DNA of 14,494 bases from Clostridiales bacterium UBA1380 (GCA_002305445.1 DBRA01000053.1:1-14494); one strand, 5' to 3'; shown: positions 1 to 7,927, counted from the stretch's first letter. Translations and numbers: made by a program. Notes: generated by a model not told the origin, from the letters alone.

Positions 1-10
1 TATCACAGCA

Positions 11-54
11 CAACACAGGCAGCGCTTCATCGCGCCGCCTGTGTTGTTGTTTTT
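11..54 (+). terminator. Intrinsic terminator of an upstream gene outside the window
   Basis: A 10-bp stem (11-20 with 37-46, CAACACAGGC/GCCTGTGTTG) is topped by an inner GCGC/GCGC pairing (22-25 with 32-35). It is followed by a T-rich tract at about 44-54. The left side has no A-tract, so it works on the + strand and must end a + strand gene left of base 1. Confidence 0.8.
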
Positions 55-202
55 CTTTGCGGGTTTGTCCGTACACGCTGTTTATTTATGTCAAAATTAC
101 GATATTGTTATGACGGTGCAAATCAATTTTTTGAGCCGTTACATATATCTTATATAAACATCCGATGTCTTTTATGGAACAATCCGTGCATCATGGTAAC
201 AA

Positions 203-231
203 TTGACACATCGCCGCGCATATGCTATAAT
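203..231 (+). promoter_or_regulatory. Consensus SigA promoter of the glmS leader
   Basis: TTGACA at 203-208, a 17-nt spacer and TATAAT at 226-231 match the consensus at every position. TGC directly before the -10 box forms an extended -10. Transcription should start near 238, so the transcript would contain the upstream ORF, the ribozyme and glmS. No competing promoter of similar quality is seen between 240 and 580. Confidence 0.9.
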
Positions 232-268
232 AAATAATTATTACATAAAAAAGGAGGTGGTTGTCATT

Positions 269-343
269 ATGACGCAAAGAAGGGAGGAGAGAACGGAAAA
301 CGATAATTTATGTAATAACCGTAAAAGATGTGATTGCGGATAA
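269..343 (+). CDS. Putative 24-aa upstream ORF/leader peptide before the glmS ribozyme
   Basis: ATG at 269 follows a strong AAGGAGGT Shine-Dalgarno (about 251-258) by 10-11 nt, about 30 nt after the predicted transcription start. It reads 24 codons to TAA at 341-343. The peptide is hydrophilic, begins MTQRREERTE and ends in the Cys-containing RKRCDCG. It has no signal peptide or membrane segment. It ends 40 nt before the ribozyme cleavage site, so self-cleavage would separate it from glmS. It could be a regulatory leader peptide, a small protein, or a chance ORF behind an SD-like stretch. I recognise no family; the support is the RBS and promoter placement only. Confidence 0.4.
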   Translation: MTQRREERTENDNLCNNRKRCDCG

Positions 344-376
344 ACATCCAAAACACCAGTTAGGCTGTGTCGGCAA

Positions 377-545
377 CTCAAAAGCGCCGGGACCGGAGCC
401 GCATCGCTCCGGTTGACGAGGTAGGGGCAATTCGAAATATTCGGCGGGTACCCCTGCGGCTTTTATACGGAGAGCCGCGCGCTGCGAAGCGCAATGACGG
501 TATGGCAAAAACCGCGGGCAACCGCGCAACAAACTGCCGTCTTGT
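377..545 (+). ncRNA. glmS ribozyme: glmS ribozyme (GlcN6P-activated self-cleaving leader)
   Basis: This is the metabolite-dependent ribozyme that cleaves the glmS mRNA when glucosamine-6-phosphate accumulates, giving feedback control of GlmS. The conserved core is visible. AAAAGCGCC puts the cleavage site between A383 and G384. P1 is an 8-bp hairpin (392-399/406-413), followed by the invariant GTTGACGAGG (412-421). AGGGG/CCCCT pair at 423-427/451-455, enclosing TTCGGCGGGT. CGCC (385-388) can pair with GGCG (443-446) as the core pseudoknot. P3 is GCGGCT/AGCCGC (456-461/473-478). Two GNRA-capped hairpins follow, GCGCT-GCGA-AGCGC (479-492) and CGCGG-GCAA-CCGCG (513-526), the latter enclosed by GACGG/CCGTC (496-500/537-541). 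Outer boundaries are approximate. Confidence 0.95.
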
Positions 546-580
546 CCGTATCAATAATTTTGGAGATAATTTATATAAAT

Positions 581-2404
581 ATGTGTGGTATTGTTGGTTA
601 TACAGGAGCCGTCGACGCCGTCGGCATATTGCTCGACGGTCTCGAACGGCTCGAATACAGAGGATATGATTCTGCGGGAATAGGATTTTTCGAGGACGGC
701 GGACTTAAAACAGTCAAGTGCCGCGGCAGGCTCGAAAACCTGAAGAAGCGCCTTGCGGCGCAGCCGCCGCGCGGCGTCGTCTGCGGCATAGGGCACACGC
801 GCTGGGCGACGCACGGCGAGCCGTCCGACGAAAACTCCCATCCTCATTCGAGCCGCCGCGTGACCGTCGTCCACAACGGCATCATCGAGAATTACAAGGA
901 GCTGAAGTCGTTCCTCGAGGACAGAGGTTATTTATTCTCATCGGAGACGGATACGGAGGCCGCGGCGCATCTGATCGACTATTTTTACGCGCAGTCGGGC
1001 GATATCAAGGACGCGATCGGCAAAGCCGTGTCCGAGCTGACAGGCTCGTATGCGCTCGGCATTCTATGCGTCGACGATCCGGGGGTGATATACGCGGTCA
1101 GACGCGATTCGCCGCTCGTCATCGGCATCGGCGATGGCGAAAACTACATAGCGAGCGACATGCCCGCCATCCTCACCCGAACGAGAAAGTACTACCTGCT
1201 CGATCCGGGCGAGATTGCCTCCGTCCGCGCGGACGGTATCAGCGTCACCGACTTCGGCGGCAACGAAGTCAAAAAGACGCTCTACACGGCGGCGTGGGAC
1301 ATATCGGCCGCCGAGAAGGGCGGATACGACCACTTCATGCTTAAGGAGATTATGGAAACGCCGCGCGTGCTGCGCGACACGCTCGAGCCGAAGATCGCGC
1401 ACGGGATCGTGTCGCCCGACGCGGTCGGACTGACGGACGACGAGCTGCGCTCGGTAAAGCGCGTATATATCGTCGGCTGCGGCAGCGCGATGCATGTGGG
1501 CGCGGCGGCGAAGTATGTGTTCGAGGGGCTTGCGAAGCTGCCCTCCGAGGTCGATACGGCGTCCGAGTTCCGCTACCGCGATCCCCTTTTGTGCGAGGGC
1601 GATCTTGTTTTGCTGATAAGCCAGTCCGGCGAGACCGCCGACACGCTCGCCGCTCTGCGGCTTGCGAAGTCGCGCGGCGTGCGCACGCTAGCAATCGTCA
1701 ACGTCGTCGGCTCGTCCATCGCGCGCGAAGCCGACGGAGTCGTCTACACGGCGGCGGGGCCCGAGATCGCCGTCGCGACGACGAAGGCGTTTTCCGCGCA
1801 GCTCGCGACAATATATCTGCTGGCGGTACGCGCCGCGTATGCGCGCGGAGTTATAGACGAAGCGAAGTGCCGCGAGCTGACGGCGGAACTTTTAAAGCTG
1901 CCGGAGGAGTCGGCCGAGCTTCTTGAAAACACGGATGACGTTAAAAAAGCCGCAACGCTCGCGGCGGGCGCATCGGACGTGTTTTTCATCGGACGCGGGC
2001 AGGACACGGCCGCGGCGATGGAGGGCTCGCTGAAGCTGAAGGAGATTTCGTATATCCACTCCGAGGCGTATGTCGCGGGCGAGCTTAAGCACGGGCCGAT
2101 ATCTCTGATAACTGCAGACGTGCCTGTCGTCGCGCTGCTGACGCAGTACGGCGTCGCGTCGAAGATGGCTTCGAACATCAAGGAGGTGGCCGCGCGGGGC
2201 GCGCCGGTCATCGCTATCGGAAAGCGCGAGATTATCTCGCGGCTCGATGGTGTGTTCGCCGTCGACGCAGGCGGTGCCGCGGAGATGTATTCTCCGCTTT
2301 TATGCGTGCTGAAGCTGCAGCTTTTCGCGTATTACATCGCAGCGGCAAAGGGCTGCGACATCGACAAGCCGCGCAACCTCGCAAAATCGGTGACGGTTGA
2401 ATAA
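581..2404 (+). CDS. glmS: Glutamine--fructose-6-phosphate aminotransferase (isomerizing)
   Basis: It converts fructose-6-phosphate and glutamine to glucosamine-6-phosphate and glutamate, the entry step to UDP-GlcNAc for peptidoglycan and other amino-sugar polymers; it acts in the cytosol. The 607-aa product matches the usual length (E. coli about 609). ATG 581 is chosen because it places the Ntn nucleophile Cys at residue 2 (MCGIVGY); upstream in-frame codons lie inside the ribozyme. TGGAG at 561-565 is the likely RBS, with rather long spacing. The glutaminase domain (about 1-230) contains HTRWATHG (72-79). Two SIS domains follow, with ISQSGETADT (346-355), EIAVATTKAF (395-404) and AGELKHGP with His504. 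The C-terminus LAKSVTVE carries the Schiff-base Lys602. It is controlled by the ribozyme at 377-545 and ends 3 nt before the terminator stem at 2408. Confidence 0.97.
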   Translation: MCGIVGYTGAVDAVGILLDGLERLEYRGYDSAGIGFFEDGGLKTVKCRGRLENLKKRLAAQPPRGVVCGIGHTRWATHGEPSDENSHPHSSRRVTVVHNGIIENYKELKSFLEDRGYLFSSETDTEAAAHLIDYFYAQSGDIKDAIGKAVSELTGSYALGILCVDDPGVIYAVRRDSPLVIGIGDGENYIASDMPAILTRTRKYYLLDPGEIASVRADGISVTDFGGNEVKKTLYTAAWDISAAEKGGYDHFMLKEIMETPRVLRDTLEPKIAHGIVSPDAVGLTDDELRSVKRVYIVGCGSAMHVGAAAKYVFEGLAKLPSEVDTASEFRYRDPLLCEGDLVLLISQSGETADTLAALRLAKSRGVRTLAIVNVVGSSIAREADGVVYTAAGPEIAVATTKAFSAQLATIYLLAVRAAYARGVIDEAKCRELTAELLKLPEESAELLENTDDVKKAATLAAGASDVFFIGRGQDTAAAMEGSLKLKEISYIHSEAYVAGELKHGPISLITADVPVVALLTQYGVASKMASNIKEVAARGAPVIAIGKREIISRLDGVFAVDAGGAAEMYSPLLCVLKLQLFAYYIAAAKGCDIDKPRNLAKSVTVE

Positions 2405-2440
2405 AAAAAGAAGCTCCGGACAACTGTCCGGAGCTTCTTT
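2405..2440. terminator. Shared bidirectional terminator between convergent glmS and the surface-protein operon
   Basis: A perfect 14-bp stem (2408-2421 with 2426-2439) has a four-base AACT loop. The - strand reading ends in a run of seven T (complement of the A-run 2403-2409), a strong U-tract for the operon ending at 2444. The + strand reading has only TTCTTT before GCG, a weaker U-tract for glmS. It leaves 3 nt to either stop codon, so it must serve both genes. Confidence 0.93.
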
Positions 2441-2443
2441 GCG

Positions 2444-5400
2444 TTATTCTTCGCGCTTTGACAGCGCGGCCGCGCCGATTATGCCTACGACGATCATGAC
2501 GGCGCCGGCCAAAGCGGCTGTTGCGGTCTGTCCGTCCGTATCGGGTTCGTCAACGGTCCTGCGGGGGGCAAGCGCTTCGGCGAGCTCCGCCGAAGTCATC
2601 ATCTCGCTGTACCCGCGCACGGATGCGATATCGACATATGCCCCGCCGCCGCGGACGCCGACCGCGAAAAACTCGACAGCCGCCGCGCCGGTGAAGCCGG
2701 TCAGGTCAACTGACAGCAGCGTCCTCTTGCCGGACGCGAGCGTGTACGAGTACTCCGCCCTGTCGTCGCCGGAGCCGAAAATAAACACGAGCCCGACGTC
2801 GCCTCCGTCGCCGGAGGTCGCTGTCACGTCGAAGACAACGGCCGGGGTCAGCGACATATCGACAGTCCCGCCGGAGCGCGATACGGCCGCGGCCGGCGCG
2901 AGCGCAAGGCACAAACCGCCCGAACCGGCACGGTCAAACACGATGCGAAGCAGGCGCATATCGGCCGCGTTCGATAAGAACGTCGCTACCGAACGGCATC
3001 CGCTGCCCGCGAACCAGCCCCTGCTGTCATAGCTGCCCTCGAAGTTCCAGTACGTGTAGCTGCCGGAGAAGGCGGTTCCGTACCCTGCGCCGACGGCGGC
3101 AGCGTAATCCTCGTGCAGCACACGCGTCGCCTTGCCGTCGCTGTGCGTGCCTGTCCCGAGGCTCCTGTATACTTTAATGAGCTCGTCGACATTCTCCTGC
3201 TGCGAGACGTCGATTATAAACACGGACGGCGACGAACCGGTGGCGGTCAGATCCGAGCGCATGCGCATGAGAGCGCTCGCGAGCATCGTCTCGTCCGACT
3301 GCGGCGGCCGCCAGTAGAGCACAACACCCTTCGGCGCGCAGAAACCTGATTTGCTGTCGCGCACGACGGCCTTAACGAGCGCTCTGCATTCGGCCGCGGC
3401 GTCGACAGCGCGAGACGGCCGCGCGTCCTCCTCGGATACGACGTACCAGTCGAACGCTCCCGTCGCCTGAATCCGCGCCGCGAGCACCGATAAAAACAGC
3501 GTCGGGTCGACGACGGCGCCGGAGCAGCCGGTCACGGCGTCATAAGACTCGCCGCCCGCTGTGCCGTCGCCGACAGATACGGCGACGCGTATATCCGGTA
3601 TGTGGGCGCGCGCGACGTTATATACAAGCCTGAGCGCGTCCGCACAGACGGCGGCGTAGTCGGCGAGCGACGATACCGCGCTGCCGGTTTCGTTGTAATA
3701 GAGCGCTTCGGTGCGGTTGCCGATTATGAATCCCGATATCGCGCCGTATTCGCCGCCGTCATACCGCGCGGAAAGATAGTCGGCGACGGCGCAGAGCTGA
3801 TTTATGCCCGCGTCGCTGCGCGTATTGAACGCATACGAAAGCGCCTCCGGCACGGCGGGGAACGTCAGCGCTTCACTCTCCATCGGGTCGGTGACGTACA
3901 GGCGCAGGTAGACGTCGACGCCGGCGGCCGAGTACTCGCGTATCGCCGCGTCGAGTTTGTCCGTCACAGCGGATGAAAAATAATAGCTGACTCCGCCGCG
4001 CGAATACAGCCGGATCATGCCGTCGCCGCGGTTCGTCGCCGACACGAGCGATTCGCACGGCACATCGATAACGGTCGCGGACGCACCGGACTCTATAATG
4101 CGCGCGGTTCCCGACAAGCCGAGCTTCAGCTCGGACGCGGACGGCGGCTGGCTGCTCTGCGCCGAAACGGCGGGCGACGCGAACTGCGCGCGCGTCACCG
4201 GCGTTATGCCGTCTGCGGTATATACGGCCACAACGAAGCGCGACTGGGCGGCGGACGCAGGCGTCATCGACGCCTTGAATTCAAACCGCGTCGATATCGG
4301 CAGCTCAGCAATCGGCTCCGCCGCCGACGTTATCGCGCTGTCGAGCGGCGAAAGCGCATAAAGGCGCAGCGTGCCGCCGATGGAGCGCGCCGCCTCGTCG
4401 GACGAAAGCGTGCCGCGCACCTTTATGACGCCGTCGGCGTACTCCGCCTTTGTTATCTCGCCGTGAAATTTATAGTCCGCCGCGCCGTCGCCTATAAACA
4501 GCGCCGACACGGACTTTATGACAAGCGACGAGCCGGCGGCGTTCGAAAACGACGACGCGTCGCCTATGCGCAGCGAGTACGATTTAAGCGGTATCGCGGC
4601 GTACCTGAAGTAGTATGCCGCGGCGGCGCCCGATGTGTCGAGAGGGACAGTGACAGTTTGAGTTGCGCCGTCGAAGGATGTGACCGTGAGCGCGGCCGAT
4701 GCGGCGGGCGTGCTGTTCGCGATTACGACGCGCATGCAGTCGGACACGGAGTCGGACTGCCCCGCCGTTGCGTAGTCGCCGGATACGGTTATCGGTTCTC
4801 CGCCCGACGACACAAGCGTGAGCGACGGCACGGTTTCGTCGTATCTGTATGTGCAGCCCGTGATATTCCAGTCTGCGTTTTCGGAGCCGAAGTACTCGAC
4901 GGACGTATTGTCGATATCGCCGTGCGCCGTGACAGAGCGGACGCGGAAGCTGTCGATCAGCGTGCCGGAATCGGGCGCGGACACGGCGAATTCGCACGAT
5001 GTGACATTCCGCCTGCCGCCGAAGCCGTCCAGCTCGGCGACAACCTCGACCCACCTGCCGGTCTCGACGACCGCGCTCGCGCGCAGTGTGTCGTTTCCGG
5101 AGGAAAGCGTCAGCCATGCGATGGCGGAGGCGCCGTATGATACGTCGACGTAATATTCGGCGCGGACATACGCGCGCCCGTACAGGTCGACGGGCGACGA
5201 TAACTCCCTGCGGACCGTACAGCGCCTGTCGTAGACGTCTTTTGCGCATTCGGCATAAAGGTAACCGCCGAGCCAGTCAACGGAATAGCGCGTCTCCGCC
5301 AGCGTCACGTTGTCGTCCGGCAGCCAGACGTCGAAAGGCGAAAACGTTATGATGTTCCCACCGTCGGCGACGCCGCCGTCCGAACCTATCGACACGTCGA

Positions 5401-5557
5401 GCTTATCGGAGCGCGCGAGCGATTCGACGGCAGCCACAGGCGCTGCGCTTATTACGTCGGCGGCCGCGAAAAGCGCGAGAATTAAAAGCAAAACGGCGCG
5501 GCTCACAAGACGTGTTTTAATACACGCCCTTTTATACGAAAACACGCCGTTTCTCAT
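2444..5557 (-). CDS. Secreted, C-terminally membrane-anchored DUF5722-like surface protein
   Basis: This is a 1037-aa exported protein. A hydrophobic signal segment spans about 20-38, and a C-terminal membrane helix (about 1012-1032) is followed by the short basic/acidic tail SKREE, so the bulk should face outside. Residues about 45-215 and 220-360 look like two beta-rich, jelly-roll (CBM-like) modules; about 365-465 is another beta domain. Residues about 475-800 resemble DUF5722 as I remember that family (GLSGTARI, VIDVP, VYLRLYV, FNTRSDAG, VADYLSARYDGG, GFIIGN), predicted to be TIM-barrel-like. Residues 830-985 form a further beta-rich module. The start has AAGGAG seven bases upstream, and its ATG overlaps the kinase stop by one base. 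The glycosidase-like Asn-Glu position reads GNRTE (613-617), so activity is doubtful. Substrate is unknown; the domain calls are from pattern recognition, not a search. Confidence 0.8.
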   Translation of the reverse strand: MRNGVFSYKRACIKTRLVSRAVLLLILALFAAADVISAAPVAAVESLARSDKLDVSIGSDGGVADGGNIITFSPFDVWLPDDNVTLAETRYSVDWLGGYLYAECAKDVYDRRCTVRRELSSPVDLYGRAYVRAEYYVDVSYGASAIAWLTLSSGNDTLRASAVVETGRWVEVVAELDGFGGRRNVTSCEFAVSAPDSGTLIDSFRVRSVTAHGDIDNTSVEYFGSENADWNITGCTYRYDETVPSLTLVSSGGEPITVSGDYATAGQSDSVSDCMRVVIANSTPAASAALTVTSFDGATQTVTVPLDTSGAAAAYYFRYAAIPLKSYSLRIGDASSFSNAAGSSLVIKSVSALFIGDGAADYKFHGEITKAEYADGVIKVRGTLSSDEAARSIGGTLRLYALSPLDSAITSAAEPIAELPISTRFEFKASMTPASAAQSRFVVAVYTADGITPVTRAQFASPAVSAQSSQPPSASELKLGLSGTARIIESGASATVIDVPCESLVSATNRGDGMIRLYSRGGVSYYFSSAVTDKLDAAIREYSAAGVDVYLRLYVTDPMESEALTFPAVPEALSYAFNTRSDAGINQLCAVADYLSARYDGGEYGAISGFIIGNRTEALYYNETGSAVSSLADYAAVCADALRLVYNVARAHIPDIRVAVSVGDGTAGGESYDAVTGCSGAVVDPTLFLSVLAARIQATGAFDWYVVSEEDARPSRAVDAAAECRALVKAVVRDSKSGFCAPKGVVLYWRPPQSDETMLASALMRMRSDLTATGSSPSVFIIDVSQQENVDELIKVYRSLGTGTHSDGKATRVLHEDYAAAVGAGYGTAFSGSYTYWNFEGSYDSRGWFAGSGCRSVATFLSNAADMRLLRIVFDRAGSGGLCLALAPAAAVSRSGGTVDMSLTPAVVFDVTATSGDGGDVGLVFIFGSGDDRAEYSYTLASGKRTLLSVDLTGFTGAAAVEFFAVGVRGGGAYVDIASVRGYSEMMTSAELAEALAPRRTVDEPDTDGQTATAALAGAVMIVVGIIGAAALSKREE

Positions 5558-7092
5558 TACCTTTCTCCTTCAATCGCGTCAGAGTTGATATATGCGACGG
5601 GAAGCTCGAACCAGAAGGTGCTGCCCTCTCCGACCTTGCTCTCGACGCCGAACGGCGCGTTGTGCAGCAGCAGCACGCTTTTGACGATCGAGAGCCCGAG
5701 GCCTGTTCCGACCGCCGCGCGCTTGTGTACACGGTCGACGCGGTAGTACCTGTCCCATATTTTGGACAGATTTTCGGGTGCGATTCCCTCTCCCGTGTCC
5801 GCGACCTCGACGCGCGCAAGCTCAGCGCCGTCTCTGACGGCGCGCATAAGCCGCACGGTCACCGTTTTATCGTCGCCGGTGTAGTTTATAGCGTTATTGA
5901 TGAGGTTGTACACGACCTGCAGAATCCGCGTCCTGTCCGCGCTGACATAGCACGGCGAAACGCTGTCTTCGCAGACGAACCTGATGTCATAGCCGTCGCG
6001 CTCGGTCAGCTTTTTATATCGTTCCATCGTCTCCGATATCGTGCCCGACAGCTCGAATGTCTCCGTGTGAAGCGTCTGCTCGCCGTTTTCGAGCTTCGAT
6101 ATGTCCATTATATCGGACACGAGGGAGGACAGCCGCAGCGTTTCGTCTATGATTATCTGCATGTTTTCGGCCGTCATCTCGTCCGGGATGTCGCGCATAA
6201 GCTCAGCGTAGCCGCGTATCATCGTCAGCGGCGTGCGCAGATCGTGGCTTATGTTCGCGATCAGCTCTTTCTGCAGCCGGTCGAGAGAACCGAGCTCGAC
6301 CGCAGCGTAATTGAGCGTGTCGCCGAGCTCCTCCGTTTCGCGGCAGCCCTCGCCCGCGAATCTGACGTTGTAGTCGCCCCGCGCCAGGGCTTTCGCCGAC
6401 GCGTTCATGCGCGCGAGCGGCGTCGACAGCTTCTTCGATATGAAGCCGGCAAGAAGAAGCGCGGCGACAAGGAGTATCGCGGTTATGAACGCAAGCTGGA
6501 GCCGAAGCGTCTGCGCCGTCGACGAGACGGGCGCCATCGTCGTGTTCAGAATGACGAATGCTTTATCGCCGCCCGGCAGATCGACGACCTTCATCACAAA
6601 CACGCTGTCGGATAAACCGCTGTCGTTGCCGGGCGCGTTGCCGGTGAAGTAATCGTCGTTATAACTGTTGTTTCTGAAAGCGCTGAGCGTGAAGTACTCG
6701 GTCGAAATGCCGTCCGTATACGATGCGGCGGCGTAAAGACGGTTGATCTCGTCGCTGCCGAAGCGGTGGAGCAGGCAGTCGTCGCGGATGTGGCTCGACG
6801 CGTCGAGCGTTCCGCGCCGGTTGTGTATCCGCCACACCGATACACAGAAGCCGTGCTCCTGCGAGACTCTGTCGCAAAGCGTCTGAAGCGCGTCGCTGTC
6901 GGCGTTGCCGGCGATCATCTCGACGCCGGAGCGAAGCTGCATAAGGAGCACGCCTTTATATATCCGCTCGAGCAGAACTATCTGAAACAACCATAAAAGC
7001 GCGATCACAAACGCGGTAAACAGCGCGAGCCAGACGAAAAGCTGCCTTTTCATCGTCGCGTGGCGGCGGCCTGCGGCAGCTTTGTGATCCAT
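5557..7092 (-). CDS. Membrane sensor histidine kinase (HAMP, HisKA, HATPase_c)
   Basis: This is the sensor of a two-component system and likely phosphodonor of the regulator encoded just upstream (7155-7856). The 511-aa protein has TM1 at about 16-40 and an extracytoplasmic domain of about 155 residues (41-198) that I cannot assign to a ligand class. TM2 lies at about 199-219 and HAMP at about 220-272. The H-box ISHDLRTP carries phosphoacceptor His283, the N-box is NLINNAINYT (396-405), and the G1 DTGEGIAP (432-439) and G2 GTGLGLSIVK (462-471) boxes are intact, so it should be active. ATG 7092 has GGAGG 16 nt upstream, unusually far; the alternative Met at residue 14 has no RBS. Its TAA shares base 5557 with the next gene's ATG, implying translational coupling. 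The layout is like VanS/PhoR-type kinases, but no named orthologue is claimed. Confidence 0.93.
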   Translation of the reverse strand: MDHKAAAGRRHATMKRQLFVWLALFTAFVIALLWLFQIVLLERIYKGVLLMQLRSGVEMIAGNADSDALQTLCDRVSQEHGFCVSVWRIHNRRGTLDASSHIRDDCLLHRFGSDEINRLYAAASYTDGISTEYFTLSAFRNNSYNDDYFTGNAPGNDSGLSDSVFVMKVVDLPGGDKAFVILNTTMAPVSSTAQTLRLQLAFITAILLVAALLLAGFISKKLSTPLARMNASAKALARGDYNVRFAGEGCRETEELGDTLNYAAVELGSLDRLQKELIANISHDLRTPLTMIRGYAELMRDIPDEMTAENMQIIIDETLRLSSLVSDIMDISKLENGEQTLHTETFELSGTISETMERYKKLTERDGYDIRFVCEDSVSPCYVSADRTRILQVVYNLINNAINYTGDDKTVTVRLMRAVRDGAELARVEVADTGEGIAPENLSKIWDRYYRVDRVHKRAAVGTGLGLSIVKSVLLLHNAPFGVESKVGEGSTFWFELPVAYINSDAIEGER

Positions 7093-7139
7093 TTTTTGCG
7101 TAACACTTCCTCCCGTCGGGCGTTATTGCGGAATGCGTA

Positions 7140-7154
7140 CGCGCCGCCGGCGCG
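7140..7154 (-). other. Intercistronic GC hairpin between regulator and kinase
   Basis: CGCGCC-GCC-GGCGCG forms a 6-bp all-GC stem with a 3-nt loop beginning directly after the regulator's stop codon. No U-run follows, so it is not an intrinsic terminator. It may influence mRNA stability or relative expression within the operon, but such short GC palindromes also arise by chance in this GC-rich DNA. Confidence 0.35.
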
Positions 7155-7856
7155 CTAATTGGCCTCGAAGCGGTAGCCGACGCCGCGCAGCGTCACGATG
7201 TAGTCCGCGCACGGGCCGAGCGAACGGCGCAGCAGCTTGATATGCGTGTCGAGCGTGCGGTCGTCGCCGTAAAAATCATAGCCCCAGACCTCGGATATAA
7301 GCCTCTCGCGCGTCAGAGCTATGTTGCGGTTTTTCAGCATGTAGAAGAACAGGTCGTATTCCTTCGGGCTCATATCGACGCGCTTTCCGTCGACGTAGAC
7401 GATGCGCGCGGTTATGTCCGCGCGGAGCCGCCCCAGCTCTATGACCTCATTTGCATTGGAGGACGCGGACGCTCCGCCTCTCGCGCGCTTCAGAACGGCG
7501 TCTATGCGCAGCATAAGCTCCTTCGGCGAGAACGGCTTTACGACGTAGTCGTCGACGCCCAGCTCGAAGCCGTTGATCTTATCGTACTCCTCTCCGCGCG
7601 CGCTTAGCATGATTATCGGCACGTTCGACGTCTTGCGGATCTCGCGGCAGGCGGAGAAACCGTCGAGCTCCGGCATCATGATATCGATGATAACGATATC
7701 GAAGGCGTCGGGTGAGCCCTGCGAGTGCGAGCGGCACAGCGTCACAGCCTCCATGCCGTCCTTCGCCTCCGTCACGGTATGTCCTTCGAATTCGGCGTAT
7801 TTGCGGATTATCCTGCGGATCTGTTCTTCATCGTCGGCTACAAGAATATGATACAT
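7155..7856 (-). CDS. OmpR/PhoB-family response regulator
   Basis: A DNA-binding response regulator, first gene of the operon with the kinase and the surface protein. ATG 7856 is preferred over the upstream TTG (7874) because AGGAGG (7871-7866) sits 9 nt before it and the TTG would overlap that RBS. That gives 233 aa, the normal family length. The receiver domain (1-125) has the acidic pair Asp8/Asp9, phosphoacceptor Asp58 (IIDIMMPELDG), Ser85 and the conserved Lys107 (VKPFSP). After a short Gly/Ala/Ser linker (about 126-136) comes a winged-helix output domain (138-230) with MSPKEYDLF and the C-terminal RGVGYRF motif. All switch residues are present. A transcription factor is certain; its targets are not visible, though its own operon and htrA are plausible. 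Confidence 0.95.
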   Translation of the reverse strand: MYHILVADDEEQIRRIIRKYAEFEGHTVTEAKDGMEAVTLCRSHSQGSPDAFDIVIIDIMMPELDGFSACREIRKTSNVPIIMLSARGEEYDKINGFELGVDDYVVKPFSPKELMLRIDAVLKRARGGASASSNANEVIELGRLRADITARIVYVDGKRVDMSPKEYDLFFYMLKNRNIALTRERLISEVWGYDFYGDDRTLDTHIKLLRRSLGPCADYIVTLRGVGYRFEAN

Positions 7857-7890
7857 TCTGCTCGCCCTCCTCAAATGAAAAGACTGATTT

Positions 7891-7919
7891 ATTTTATCAT
7901 AAAGTCACAGGAAAAGCAA
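7891..7919 (-). promoter_or_regulatory. Candidate promoter of the two-component/surface-protein operon
   Basis: On the - strand, TTGCTT (7919-7914), a 17-nt spacer and TAAAAT (7896-7891) lie upstream of the regulator start at 7856 and downstream of the htrA terminator. The -10 is 5/6 and the -35 only 3/6, so this is weaker than the other promoters in the window and may need an activator. Confidence 0.5.
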
Positions 7920-7927
7920 ATTATCTG

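Noticed and set aside
494..580. Longer N-terminus for glmS starting at ATG 494
   Set aside because: It would bury the nucleophilic Cys that must follow the initiator Met, and the 29 extra codons lie inside the ribozyme.
367..669. + strand open frame of about 100 codons across the leader
   Set aside because: It overlaps the ribozyme and the glmS start in another frame, has no RBS, and its translation is Arg-rich noise.
5662..6615. 317-codon + strand open frame antisense to the histidine kinase
   Set aside because: The kinase has all catalytic boxes on the other strand; the + frame lacks an RBS and recognisable domains.
7857..7874. TTG start giving a six-residue extension of the response regulator
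   Set aside because: The TTG overlaps the AGGAGG that is ideally placed for the ATG at 7856.
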